From Variovorax sp. Sphag1AA (GTDB taxonomy: Bacteria > Pseudomonadota > Gammaproteobacteria > Burkholderiales > Burkholderiaceae_C): a stretch of 64,000 nt of DNA. A model generated the notes under the pieces. It did no database searches, was not told where the DNA came from, and saw only the letters and a program-made list of their open reading frames with translations. Both the position numbers and the translations under genes were made by a program. Positions within the stretch are counted from its first letter, which is position 1; every line of letters begins with the position of its first letter. Where the stretch lies: positions 558,001 to 622,000 of the forward strand of contig NZ_JACHYC010000005.1 of the NCBI RefSeq assembly GCF_014192575.1. Reading direction: 5' to 3'. Shown in pieces: positions 18,731-27,262 of the stretch.

Positions 18731-19413
18731 CGCCGTCCGAAGATCGCCGTGCCGATCCGCACCATGGTGCTGCCGGCGGCGATCGCGGCTTCGAGGTCGG
18801 CGGACATGCCGAGAGATAGCGTGTCGAGTTCGATGCCGTCCTGACGTATCGCCTCGAACACTCGCGCCGCGGCGAGGAAGAGCTCGCGCTGCGATTCGAA
18901 ATCCGGCGCGGGTTCGGGGATCGCCATCAAGCCGCGCAGGCGCAAGCGTGGCAACGCCGCCACGGCGCGCGCCAGGGCCAGCGCCTCGTCCGGTGACACC
19001 CCGGACTTGTTGGCCCCGGCATCGACATTGACCTGCAGACACACCTGCAGCGGCGGCAGGCCAGCTGGACGCTGCTCCGAGAGACGCTCGGCGATCTTCA
19101 GCCGGTCGATGCTGTGCACCCAGTCGAAATGCTCGGCCACCACCCGCGTCTTGTTGCTCTGGAGCGGGCCGATGCAGTGCCATTCGAGGCCGCTGCGCAG
19201 GTCATCGAGCTCCTGGATCTTGGCGACGCCTTCCTGCACGTAGTTTTCGCCGAACGCGGTCTGGCCGGCCGCGTGTGCCTCCCGCACCACATCGGCGGGA
19301 AAAGTCTTCGAGACCGCAAGCAAGTGCACGCTCGCGGGATTGCGCCCGACGGCCGTGCACGCCTTCACGATCCGCTCCCGAACGTGCTGGAGGTTGTCGC
19401 CAATCATCGTCAT
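18727..19413 (-). CDS. YggS/PLPBP family pyridoxal phosphate homeostasis protein
   Basis: A 228-residue single-domain PLP-binding protein with the alanine racemase N-terminal barrel: VHLLAVSKTFPADVV holds the PLP Lys (SK), then FGENYVQEG, WHCIGPLQSNK, VNVDAGANKSGV, RGLMAIPEP and SLGMSADLEAAIAAGSTMVRIG. It buffers PLP and affects amino acid pools rather than catalysing a reaction. The first codon of the longest frame is TTG; ATG at 19413 or 19407 is more likely. It is divergent from pilT with only ~38 bases between, an arrangement common in proteobacteria (yggS-pilT). Confidence 0.9.
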   Translation of the reverse strand: MTMIGDNLQHVRERIVKACTAVGRNPASVHLLAVSKTFPADVVREAHAAGQTAFGENYVQEGVAKIQELDDLRSGLEWHCIGPLQSNKTRVVAEHFDWVHSIDRLKIAERLSEQRPAGLPPLQVCLQVNVDAGANKSGVSPDEALALARAVAALPRLRLRGLMAIPEPAPDFESQRELFLAAARVFEAIRQDGIELDTLSLGMSADLEAAIAAGSTMVRIGTAIFGRR

Positions 19414-19451
19414 AATCGTCAAAGCGTATCAAAACGTCACCGAGGAACTGC

Positions 19452-20495
19452 GTGGACATCACCCAACTGCTGGCCTTCAGCGTCAAGAACAAGGCATCCG
19501 ACTTGCATCTTTCGTCCGGCCTGCCGCCCATGATCCGGGTGCACGGCGACGTGCGCCGCATCAATGTCGATGCACTCGACCACAAGGCGGTGCACGCCAT
19601 GGTGTACGACATCATGAGCGACACGCACCGCAAGCACTACGAAGAGTTCCTCGAAGTCGACTTCTCCTTCGAGATCGACGGCCTCGCGCGCTTCCGGGTG
19701 AACGCCTTCAATCAGTCGCGCGGCGCGGCTGCGGTGTTCCGGACCATTCCGTCCAAGATTCTCACGCTCGAACAGCTCAACGCGCCCAAGATCTTCGGCG
19801 ATCTCGCGCTCAAGCCCCGTGGCCTCGTGCTCGTGACCGGCCCGACCGGCTCCGGCAAGTCGACCACGCTGGCGGCGATGATCAACTACCTCAACGAAAC
19901 CGAGTACGGCCACATCCTCACCGTGGAAGACCCGATCGAGTTCGTGCACGAATCCAAGAAGTGCCTGATCAACCAGCGCGAAGTGGGGCCGATGACGCTG
20001 TCCTTCGCGAATGCACTTCGCTCCGCACTGCGTGAAGACCCGGACGCGATCCTCGTCGGCGAAATGCGCGACCTCGAAACCATCCGCCTCGCGATGACTG
20101 CGGCCGAAACGGGCCACCTGGTCTTCGGCACGCTGCACACCTCGTCGGCAGCCAAGACCATCGACCGAATCATCGACGTCTTCCCCGGCGAAGAAAAGGA
20201 AATGATCCGCGCCATGCTGTCCGAATCGCTGCAGGCCGTCATCTCGCAGACGCTGTGCAAGACCAAGGACGGCCAGGGCCGCGTGGCCGCGCACGAGATC
20301 ATGCTCGGCACGCCCGCGATCCGAAACCTCATCCGCGAAGGCAAGGTCGCGCAGATGTATTCGTCGATCCAGACCGGCAGCGGCCAGGGCATGCAGACGC
20401 TGGACCAGAACCTCACCGACCTCGTGCGGCGCAATGTCATTTCCTCGGCGGAAGCGCGCGGCAAGGCGAAGATCCCCGAGAATTTCCCGGGATGA
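19452..20495 (+). CDS. pilT: Type IV pilus retraction ATPase PilT
   Basis: A 347-residue secretion ATPase of the GspE/PilT superfamily. The N-terminal PAS-like domain includes SDLHLSSGLPPMIRVHGDV. Walker A GPTGSGKSTT is near residue 135, the Asp box VEDPIEFVH near 163, Walker B EMRDLETIRLAMTAAETGH near 203, and the His box GTLHTSSA near 225. The AIRNLIREGK motif (residues ~290) is diagnostic for PilT. As a hexamer on the inner membrane it depolymerises pili for twitching motility. The GTG start has GAGGAA upstream. pilU follows after a 154-base spacer with a hairpin. Confidence 0.95.
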   Translation: MDITQLLAFSVKNKASDLHLSSGLPPMIRVHGDVRRINVDALDHKAVHAMVYDIMSDTHRKHYEEFLEVDFSFEIDGLARFRVNAFNQSRGAAAVFRTIPSKILTLEQLNAPKIFGDLALKPRGLVLVTGPTGSGKSTTLAAMINYLNETEYGHILTVEDPIEFVHESKKCLINQREVGPMTLSFANALRSALREDPDAILVGEMRDLETIRLAMTAAETGHLVFGTLHTSSAAKTIDRIIDVFPGEEKEMIRAMLSESLQAVISQTLCKTKDGQGRVAAHEIMLGTPAIRNLIREGKVAQMYSSIQTGSGQGMQTLDQNLTDLVRRNVISSAEARGKAKIPENFPG

Positions 20496-20554
20496 ATGAG
20501 TTCACCCCCAGCCTCGCCCACTTCGTGTGGCTCGGACACTCCCTCTCCGGGGGC

Positions 20555-20591
20555 AACCCCAACGGCCCGGCAAAGCCGGTTCCGCGGGGTT
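20555..20591 (+). other. Two-tier stem-loop in the pilT-pilU spacer
   Basis: In the 154-base spacer, CCGGC (20567-20571), AAA and GCCGG (20575-20579) form a perfect inner hairpin, and AACCCC (20555-20560) pairs with GGGGTT (20586-20591) outside it. No T-run follows, so it is not a standard terminator. It could stabilise or process the pilT message and set the pilT:pilU ratio. Confidence 0.4.
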
Positions 20592-20649
20592 CCTGGGCTG
20601 AAGCGGCGATGCCGGTCTCGACCGGCTTGAACTTTTATTAGGAGCGCTC

Positions 20650-21786
20650 ATGGAACGCGATCAGGCCAGTCAGTTCATCAACGACCTGCTGAAGCTCATG
20701 GTGAGCCGCAACGGCAGCGACCTGTTCATCACCGCCGACTTCCCGCCGGCGATCAAGGTGGACGGCAAGATCACGAAGGTGTCGCAGCAGGCGCTCGGCG
20801 CGCAGCACACGCTGGCGCTCACCCGATCGATCATGAACGACCGCCAGACGGCCGAGTTCGAGCGCACCAAGGAGTGCAACTTCGCGATCTCGCCGACCGG
20901 CATCGGCCGCTTCCGCGTGAATGCCTTCGTGCAGCAGGGCAAGGTCGGCATGGTGCTTCGGACCATCCCCGCCAAGCTGCCGACCATCGACGGTCTCGGC
21001 ATGCCGCAGATCCTCAAGGACGTCACGATGACCAAGCGCGGTCTGTGCATCCTGGTCGGCGCCACGGGCTCGGGCAAGTCGACCACGCTGGCCGCGATGA
21101 TCGACTGGCGCAACGAGAACTCCTTCGGCCACATCGTCACGGTCGAGGACCCTGTCGAATTCGTGCACCCGCACAAGAACTGCGTGGTTACCCAGCGCGA
21201 GGTCGGCATCGACACCGACAGTTGGGAAGCCGCACTCAAGAACACGCTGCGGCAAGCGCCCGATGTGATCCTGATGGGTGAAATTCGCGACCGCGAAACC
21301 ATGGAACATGCGGTGGCGTTCGCGGAAACCGGTCACCTCTGCATGGCCACACTCCACGCCAACAGCGCCAACCAGGCGCTGGACCGGATCATCAACTTCT
21401 TCCCCGAAGAGCGGCGCGCACAGTTGCTGATGGACCTGTCGCTCAACCTGCGCTCGCTGATCTCCCAGCGACTGATCCCGACGGAAGACGGCCACGGTCG
21501 CATCGCTGCGGTCGAAATCCTGCTGAACACGCCGCTGATCTCCGATCTGATCTTCAAGGGCGAGGTCGGCGAGATCAAGGAGATCATGAAGAAGAGTCGC
21601 AACCTCGGCATGCAGACCTTCGACCAGGCGCTGTTCGACCTGTTCGAAGGCCACGCGATCTCCTTCGAAGATGCGCTGCGCAACGCCGACTCGGCGAACG
21701 ACCTGCGGCTGCAGATCAAGCTCAACAGCCAGCGCGCGCGCACGACCGACTTGTCCGCAGGCACCGAGCACTTCGCGATCGTCTGA
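20650..21786 (+). CDS. pilU: Type IV pilus ATPase PilU
   Basis: A 378-residue PilT paralogue. Walker A GATGSGKSTT, VEDPVEFVHPHKN, Walker B LMGEIRDRETMEHAVAFAETGH and TLHANSANQALDRIINFFPEE are all present. The C-terminal LISDLIFKGEVGEIKEIMKKS replaces the AIRNLIRE motif of PilT and identifies PilU, the PilT-dependent retraction ATPase. The extra C-terminal tail (LNSQRARTTDLSAG) is typical. GGAGCG precedes the ATG. It is cotranscribed with or directly downstream of pilT. Confidence 0.93.
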   Translation: MERDQASQFINDLLKLMVSRNGSDLFITADFPPAIKVDGKITKVSQQALGAQHTLALTRSIMNDRQTAEFERTKECNFAISPTGIGRFRVNAFVQQGKVGMVLRTIPAKLPTIDGLGMPQILKDVTMTKRGLCILVGATGSGKSTTLAAMIDWRNENSFGHIVTVEDPVEFVHPHKNCVVTQREVGIDTDSWEAALKNTLRQAPDVILMGEIRDRETMEHAVAFAETGHLCMATLHANSANQALDRIINFFPEERRAQLLMDLSLNLRSLISQRLIPTEDGHGRIAAVEILLNTPLISDLIFKGEVGEIKEIMKKSRNLGMQTFDQALFDLFEGHAISFEDALRNADSANDLRLQIKLNSQRARTTDLSAGTEHFAIV

Positions 21787-21823
21787 TCGCTCTCGCCCCA
21801 GGCTTGCGCGCTAAGCTTGGGGA

Positions 21824-22744
21824 ATGAGCAGCCTTACTCCCAAATCTTACGAATCCATCCCGCCGCAAAAGGTCGCCTTCCTCGGCCTTGGCGTGATGGG
21901 CTACCCCATGGCCGGCCATCTTGCGCTGGCCGGTCACAGCGTGACGGTCTACAACCGGACCGACACCAAATCCGACGCCTGGATTGCCGAGTTCAAGCCG
22001 CAGGCCAAAGGCACCCTCGCCCACTCGTCCACGCCGCGTGGTGCCGCGTCGAACGCGGACATCGTCTTCTGCTGCGTCGGCAACGACGACGACCTGCGCT
22101 CGGTCACGCTCGGCGAAAACGGCGCCTTCGCGGACATGCCCAAGGGTGCGGTGTTCGTCGACCACACCACCGCATCCGCCGACGTCGCGCGCGAGCTTTC
22201 CAAGGCGGCGATCGCCAAGGGCCTGCAGTTCATCGATGCGCCGGTGTCCGGCGGACAGGCCGGTGCGCAGAACGGCGTGCTGACGGTGATGTGCGGTGGC
22301 GACTCGGCCACCTTCGACCGCGTCAAGCCGGTCATCTCGGCATTCGCGCGCGCCTGCACGTTGCTGGGTGAAAGCGGCGCCGGCCAGCTCGCGAAGATGG
22401 TGAATCAGATTGCCATCGCAGGCCTGGTGCAGGGCCTATCCGAAGCCATCGCCTTTGGCATGCGCGCCGGCCTCGACATGAACGAGGTGCTCGGCGTGAT
22501 CGGCAAGGGCGCAGCGCAAAGCTGGCAGATGGACAACCGCGGCAAGACGATGATCGACGGCAAGTTCGACTTCGGCTTCGCAGTCGACTGGATGCGCAAG
22601 GACCTCGGTCTGGTGCTGGACGAGGCCAAGCGCAATGGCGCTCGCCTGCCGGTGACTGCGCTGGTCGACCAGTTCTACGCCGACGTGCAGCAGGCCGGCG
22701 GAGCGCGCTGGGACACGTCGAGCCTGATCACACGCCTGAAGTAG
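21824..22744 (+). CDS. NAD(P)-dependent beta-hydroxyacid dehydrogenase (3-hydroxyisobutyrate dehydrogenase family)
   Basis: A 306-residue protein. The Rossmann motif VAFLGLGVMGYPMAGHL is at residues ~18-34, the substrate motif FIDAPVSGGQAGAQNG near 140, the catalytic Lys region GAGQLAKMVNQIAIAG near 185 (G-x-x-K-x-x-N), and DLGLVLDEAKRNGARLP near 265. These fit 3-hydroxyisobutyrate dehydrogenase and the glyoxylate/succinic semialdehyde reductases (GLYR), which cannot be separated by eye. It is a cytoplasmic oxidoreductase of hydroxy acids. It stands 37 bases downstream of pilU but is unrelated in function. Convergent with dolP. Confidence 0.88.
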   Translation: MSSLTPKSYESIPPQKVAFLGLGVMGYPMAGHLALAGHSVTVYNRTDTKSDAWIAEFKPQAKGTLAHSSTPRGAASNADIVFCCVGNDDDLRSVTLGENGAFADMPKGAVFVDHTTASADVARELSKAAIAKGLQFIDAPVSGGQAGAQNGVLTVMCGGDSATFDRVKPVISAFARACTLLGESGAGQLAKMVNQIAIAGLVQGLSEAIAFGMRAGLDMNEVLGVIGKGAAQSWQMDNRGKTMIDGKFDFGFAVDWMRKDLGLVLDEAKRNGARLPVTALVDQFYADVQQAGGARWDTSSLITRLK

Positions 22745-22762
22745 GCGCGTTGCCGGTGAGCT

Positions 22763-23581
22763 TCAGCGCACCGGCGTCGTGACCACACCGCTGCTGGCCG
22801 GCACCGTGGCAGGCGCCGCCGACCCGGATGCGGGCAGCGGTTCCATCGGCGGCAGCGGCACGCGCGAGGAAGAAGTCGAGCCGGACGTCGAAGCAGGCGC
22901 CGACGAAGAGCCCGACGTCGACGATCCGGACGCACTGTTCAGCGACGAAAGCGGCTGCTGCGCTTTCAGGTTCGCGAGGTCTTGCTCGCTGATGACCTCC
23001 ACCATGCGCACGACCTTCTGCACGCCCGAAGTGTTGCGCGCCACATCGGTCGCGCGATCGGTTTCCTTGCGCGTGGCGATGCCCATGAGATAGACCACGC
23101 CGCGCTCGGTGACGACCTTGAACGAGTTCGCGAAGATGTCGTTCTGATCGAGGAGTGCCGCCTTCACCTTGCCGGTGATGAAGGTGTCGTTCGAGCGATC
23201 CGGAAAGCTGCTGCCGGGACCCACCACCACTTCATTGACGACGGAGCGCACGTTGTCGACGCCGCGGATCGTGTCTTCGACCTTTCGCTTGTCGGCTTCC
23301 GAACCCACGGTGCCGGTGAGCAGCACCTGCCGGTTGAAGCTCGTGACCGTCACATTCATGTAATCGTTGGCGATGTCGCGGATGCGTGCCGCGCCGCGCA
23401 ATTCAATGGCCTGGTCGTCGACCTGCGCAGTCGAGGTCCGGCGATCGGTGGCCACCATGCCGGCGCCCGCCACCGCGGCTCCTCCGACCACCAGCGGCGC
23501 GCAAGCGGAAAGGCATGCCAGCGACACCGCCCCTGCAGCCAATGCGAACGCGATGCGTTGTGCGGTGATGGTCGTCGTCAT
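22763..23581 (-). CDS. dolP: Dual BON-domain lipoprotein (DolP/YraP-like)
   Basis: A 272-residue protein with a lipobox (LACLSACAP, S-A-C preceded by Leu), so lipid-anchored in the outer membrane. Two BON domains follow: residues ~60-130 (NDYMNVTVTSFNRQVLLTG) and ~140-210 (TGKVKAALLDQNDIFANSFK, GVVYLMGIATRKE). The C-terminal ~65 residues are a Ser/Pro-rich disordered tail (SGSSTSGSSSAPASTSGST), longer than in E. coli DolP, which has ~190 residues. DolP maintains outer membrane integrity and interacts with BAM. Its neighbours here, the diaA-like gene, yraN and rsmI, are the same as in enterobacteria, supporting orthology. Confidence 0.85.
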   Translation of the reverse strand: MTTTITAQRIAFALAAGAVSLACLSACAPLVVGGAAVAGAGMVATDRRTSTAQVDDQAIELRGAARIRDIANDYMNVTVTSFNRQVLLTGTVGSEADKRKVEDTIRGVDNVRSVVNEVVVGPGSSFPDRSNDTFITGKVKAALLDQNDIFANSFKVVTERGVVYLMGIATRKETDRATDVARNTSGVQKVVRMVEVISEQDLANLKAQQPLSSLNSASGSSTSGSSSAPASTSGSTSSSRVPLPPMEPLPASGSAAPATVPASSGVVTTPVR

Positions 23582-23783
23582 GGATTCAAGCCTTCCTGCT
23601 GAGTAGTGAGATCGAGATCGCCGATGGTAGCCCAGCGACTTTTGGTCGCCGTTACGACGTGTCATCTGGACGGCATTCCTGCAATTTACGCTAGGCTTGT
23701 CGTCCGGATGCGTAGGATGGCGCACTTGTTGCAAGCAATCCCGATGTCTGTTGACATGCGATCGAGCGAGGAAAGGCACTCAC

Positions 23784-25274
23784 TTGAATCCACACCTTGA
23801 ATCGAAGACGAGGCTGGCTCAACGACTGGCCGCCGCGCTTCTTCCAATGGCGGCGCTGGTCCTTGCCGGATGCAACTCGATGGCGCCGGTCAATCCGCGC
23901 ATCGACCATGTCGACCTGGACCACGGCTATCGCGTCGGCAACATGCTCAAGCGGACGCACGGCAACAAGAACGACTCCGAAACGCTCTTCCTGCTGACCT
24001 TCTCCGGTGGCGGCACGCGTGCGGCAGCGTTCTCTTACGGCGTGCTCGAAGAACTGCGGCGCACCAACGTGAACGTGAATGGCAAGCAGGTCAACCTCCT
24101 GCAGGAGGTCGATGCCATCGCCGGCGTGTCGGGCGGCAGCTTCACCGCGCTCGCCTACGCACTCTACGGGGACAGGCTCTTCACCGAATACGAAACCCGC
24201 TTTCTCAAGCGCGACGTGCAAGGCACGCTAACGAGGCGTACCCTGAACCCCGCCAACTGGTTCGCGCTGGGCAGCGGGCTCTACGGCCGCTCGGAACTGG
24301 CCGCCGATTACTACGACGAGATCCTCTTCAACGGCGCGACCTTCGACGACCTGCTGGACAAGCCCACGCCGGTCACTGCAGTCACGGGAACCGACCTGTC
24401 GACCGGCGCGCGCTTCCCGTTCTCGCAGGACCACTTTGATCTTCTGTGCTCGGATCTCGGCAAGGTGCGCCTCGCGCGGGCAGCGGCGACGTCGTCCGCC
24501 GTGCCGGCAGTGCTTTCGCCAGTCACGTATCACAACTACGGCGGCAACTGCGGCGCGGTCATGCCCGCGTGGGTCGCCGACGTCACGCGGCCCAACAACC
24601 CCTCGCGCCCCGCGGGCCGTGCGCTGCTTCGCTACCGCGACATGCAGAGCTTTCAGGACAGCAAGAATCGTCCGTACATCCACGTGGTCGACGGCGGCGT
24701 TTCCGACAACCTGGGCCTGCGCGGACTGCTGGAGGCGATGGAGGAAGTGGAGGCCAGCCGCGCTTTCCAGAACCAGGTGGGCTTCAAGAACCTGCGCCGG
24801 ATCGTGGTCGTTGTCGTCAATTCGCGCTCCTCGCCCGACACCGACTGGGACCGTCGGCCGAACGCACCAGGCATCGTGTCGCAGCTCTTCCAGTCGTCGA
24901 GCGTGCCGATCGACCATTTCTCGTCGGAGTCGGTCGAGTTGCTGAAGGACATCTCCCAGCGCTGGGCCGACAAGCGCGAACTGGAGATCGCCGAACGCCG
25001 GCTCGCCGGCATGTCGAAGGCGCAGGCCGAGGCTGCGGTGCCCAAGTTGCGCTTCGATGCGATCGACGTGAGCTTCGAATCCATCGAGGACCCCGAGGAG
25101 CGTCGCTACTTCATGAACCTGCCGACCAGCTTCGTGCTGCCCGACGAAGCGGTCGACCGGCTCCGCGAACTGGGCGGACGCCTGCTGCGCGAAACCCCCG
25201 CCTACCGCGAACTTCAGCAGAACATGACCGGGAGCGCACCGTCCACACAAGGAGCGGCCGCCTCGCAGCAGTAG
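23784..25274 (+). CDS. Patatin-like phospholipase family lipoprotein
   Basis: A ~496-residue patatin. The N-terminus forms a lipoprotein signal ending AALVLAGCNS. The oxyanion hole motif LTFSGGGTRAAAFSYGV is at ~residues 75-90, the nucleophile elbow AGVSGGSFTALAYAL at ~115-130, and the catalytic Asp in VDGGVSDNLGLRGLLEAME near 315. The Ser-Asp dyad predicts lipid acyl hydrolysis at the periplasmic or outer-membrane face. The TTG start at 23784 is preferred because GAGGAAAGG lies upstream and it gives a complete signal peptide; a longer frame from 23697 does not. It sits between dolP and the diaA-like gene, so it interrupts the otherwise conserved rsmI-yraN-diaA-dolP neighbourhood. Confidence 0.85.
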   Translation: MNPHLESKTRLAQRLAAALLPMAALVLAGCNSMAPVNPRIDHVDLDHGYRVGNMLKRTHGNKNDSETLFLLTFSGGGTRAAAFSYGVLEELRRTNVNVNGKQVNLLQEVDAIAGVSGGSFTALAYALYGDRLFTEYETRFLKRDVQGTLTRRTLNPANWFALGSGLYGRSELAADYYDEILFNGATFDDLLDKPTPVTAVTGTDLSTGARFPFSQDHFDLLCSDLGKVRLARAAATSSAVPAVLSPVTYHNYGGNCGAVMPAWVADVTRPNNPSRPAGRALLRYRDMQSFQDSKNRPYIHVVDGGVSDNLGLRGLLEAMEEVEASRAFQNQVGFKNLRRIVVVVVNSRSSPDTDWDRRPNAPGIVSQLFQSSSVPIDHFSSESVELLKDISQRWADKRELEIAERRLAGMSKAQAEAAVPKLRFDAIDVSFESIEDPEERRYFMNLPTSFVLPDEAVDRLRELGGRLLRETPAYRELQQNMTGSAPSTQGAAASQQ

Positions 25275-25280
25275 ATCCGC

Positions 25281-25916
25281 TCAGGCGGACAGCAGCGAAG
25301 AGTCGGTGTCCTGGTCGCCCAGCAACTGGGCGTCCACGCCGTCGCAAAAGCAATGCAGCGTGAGCATGTGGACTTCCTGGATGCGCGCCGCGCGCTCATG
25401 CGGCACGCAGACCAGCACGTCGGTTTCGCGCAATGCGCGGCCGACTGCGCCGCCATTGCCGCCGCCCGTGTTGCCCGCATTGCCGAGCAGCGCGATCACA
25501 GTCATGTCACGCGCGTGGGCCGCCTCGACGGCGGCGAGCACCGCAACCGACTGGCCGCTTGCGCTCAGCGCCAGCAATACGTCGCCGGCCTGACCGAGCG
25601 CGCGCACCTGTCGCGCGTAGCAGTCGGGGTCGGATGCACCAGGCGTGTCGGCGGCAGGATCGGTGGCATCGCCTTGCAAGGCGAGCGCGGCCAGCTCGGG
25701 CCGATCGCGCTCGAAGCGGCCGACGAAATGCGTTGCGAACTGCGCGGCCAGATAGCTGGAGACGCCAGCGCCGCATGAAAGGATCTTGCCGCCGCTGGTG
25801 ACGCACGCGAGCAGAGCCTGCATGGCTTGCGCGATGGGTTTTTCGAGGAGAGGGCCGGCCTGATATTTCAGGTCGGCGCTGTCAATAAAGTGCTGCTGAA
25901 TCCGTTGCTCAAGCAT
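25281..25916 (-). CDS. SIS-domain phosphoheptose isomerase-like / DiaA-like protein
   Basis: A 211-residue SIS protein of the GmhA/DiaA group. It starts MLEQRIQQHFIDSADLKYQA like DiaA; the sugar-phosphate loop is GKILSCGAGVSSYLAAQFAT, then FERDRPELAALAL, LALSASGQSVAVLAAVEAAH and VHMLTLHCFCDGVDAQLLG. GmhA has extra catalytic His/Glu residues that I cannot confirm. DiaA promotes DnaA assembly at oriC. The position next to yraN and rsmI, as in E. coli, supports the DiaA assignment over sedoheptulose-7-phosphate isomerase. It is 27 bases downstream of yraN on the same strand. Confidence 0.8.
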   Translation of the reverse strand: MLEQRIQQHFIDSADLKYQAGPLLEKPIAQAMQALLACVTSGGKILSCGAGVSSYLAAQFATHFVGRFERDRPELAALALQGDATDPAADTPGASDPDCYARQVRALGQAGDVLLALSASGQSVAVLAAVEAAHARDMTVIALLGNAGNTGGGNGGAVGRALRETDVLVCVPHERAARIQEVHMLTLHCFCDGVDAQLLGDQDTDSSLLSA

Positions 25917-25943
25917 GGGGCCGGATGATACCGACCCAACGGA

Positions 25944-26324
25944 TCAACCGGCATCGAAGGCGCCTTGAAGCCATTCGATGCGGTCTTCTACCAGCACCAC
26001 GTCGAAGCGGCACGGCGGCAGTGTGCGAAGGCGGCTCAGGTAGTGCCGCGCGGCGAAGATGATGCGGCGCTGCTTCACACCCGTGATGCTGCCGCCCGCG
26101 CCGCCGTGCGTGCCTGATGCGCGCTGCCGCACTTCAACGAACACCAGCGTCCCGTCGCGCGGTTCGCGCATGACCAGATCGATCTCGCCGCCGCCGCGGC
26201 CCGGCGTTCGATAATTGCGCGCGATCAGTTGCAGGCCTGCTGCCTGGAGATGATCGAGCGCGGCATCCTCGGCCGCATCGCCGCGCTCCTTGGTCGTGAC
26301 CTTGTTGTTATGGAGAAAACCCAT
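25944..26324 (-). CDS. yraN: YraN family (UPF0102) nuclease-like protein
   Basis: A 126-residue protein with the UPF0102 endonuclease-like core: GDAAEDAALDHLQAAGLQLIARNYR, GGGEIDLVMREP (E-x-D of the PD-(D/E)XK fold), LVFVEVRQRAS (E-V-R), then QRRIIFAARHYLS and RFDVVLVE. The function of YraN is unsettled, probably in DNA processing. The ATG at 26322-26324 is chosen over an upstream ATG at 26360 because the latter would run over the rsmI start; its T is also the first base of the rsmI TTG start, so the two genes diverge with overlapping start codons. Confidence 0.85.
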   Translation of the reverse strand: MGFLHNNKVTTKERGDAAEDAALDHLQAAGLQLIARNYRTPGRGGGEIDLVMREPRDGTLVFVEVRQRASGTHGGAGGSITGVKQRRIIFAARHYLSRLRTLPPCRFDVVLVEDRIEWLQGAFDAG

Positions 26325-27259
26325 TGAACTCCCTCGCTCCCGCTTCGTTCGGCGCCGCACTTCAGGCCGCGAGCGACGCTGCGGGCGCGCAGCATTATCC
26401 GCAGGGCACGCTCTATATCGTCGCGACGCCGATCGGCAATCTCGCCGACATCACGCTGCGCGCATTGCATGTGCTGCAGATCGTCGATGCCATCGCGTGC
26501 GAGGACACACGCCACACGCAAAGCCTGCTGCGCGCCTACGGCATCGAGAGCCCATCGGCGCGGTTGCTGGCAGTGCATCAGCACAACGAGGCGGAGGCGG
26601 CGCAGTCGGTGATCCGCAGGCTCGCGAACGGTGAGCGCATTGCGTATGTGAGCGATGCCGGCACGCCCGGCGTGAGCGACCCGGGCGCGCGACTCGTCGC
26701 CGCGGTGCGCGAAGCAGGCTACCGCGTGCTGCCGCTACCGGGTGCGAGCAGCGTCACGACGTTGGTTGGCGCGGCCGGTCTCGTTTCCGAAGGCGAGCAG
26801 TCCAGCGCCTTCGTCTTCGCCGGATTTCTCCCGAGCAAGACCGGCGAGCGCGATGCCGCCGTGCTCGCGCTGGCCGACGAGCCGCGCAGCGTGGTGCTGC
26901 TCGAAGCGCCGCATCGCATCGAGGCACTGGCCCGCTCGCTGGCGGCGCTGGGTGACCGTCGCGTGACGGTCGGCCGCGAGCTGACCAAGCAGTTCGAGGA
27001 AATCGCAACCGTCACCGCAGCTTCTCTGCCCGAGTGGTTCGCCGAAAGCCGCGACCGCACGCGCGGCGAGTTCGCGCTGGTGCTGCATCCCAAGCCGGTC
27101 ACGACGGGCGAGAACGGCGAAGGCGAGCGCGTGTTGCGCCTGCTGATGGCCGAATTGCCGCTCAAGAGCGCCGTGCGTATCGCAGCGGAAATCACCGGCG
27201 CACCGCGCAATGCGCTCTATGACGCCGGCCTCCGGATGCGCGACGAAACCAACGACTGA
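26324..27259 (+). CDS. rsmI: 16S rRNA (cytidine1402-2'-O)-methyltransferase RsmI
   Basis: A 311-residue SAM-dependent methyltransferase of the tetrapyrrole-methylase fold: TLYIVATPIGNLADITLRAL near residue 30, IACEDTRHTQSLLRAYG, ERIAYVSDAGTPGVSDPGARLV, VLPLPGASSVTTLVGAAG, FVFAGFLPSK, and GRELTKQFEE followed by RGEFALVL. It methylates the ribose of C1402 in the 16S rRNA decoding centre. The TTG start has GGAGA 7 bases before it. It is divergent from yraN with overlapping start codons and convergent with the GST gene four bases away. Confidence 0.93.
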   Translation: MNSLAPASFGAALQAASDAAGAQHYPQGTLYIVATPIGNLADITLRALHVLQIVDAIACEDTRHTQSLLRAYGIESPSARLLAVHQHNEAEAAQSVIRRLANGERIAYVSDAGTPGVSDPGARLVAAVREAGYRVLPLPGASSVTTLVGAAGLVSEGEQSSAFVFAGFLPSKTGERDAAVLALADEPRSVVLLEAPHRIEALARSLAALGDRRVTVGRELTKQFEEIATVTAASLPEWFAESRDRTRGEFALVLHPKPVTTGENGEGERVLRLLMAELPLKSAVRIAAEITGAPRNALYDAGLRMRDETND

Positions 27260-27262
27260 AAC

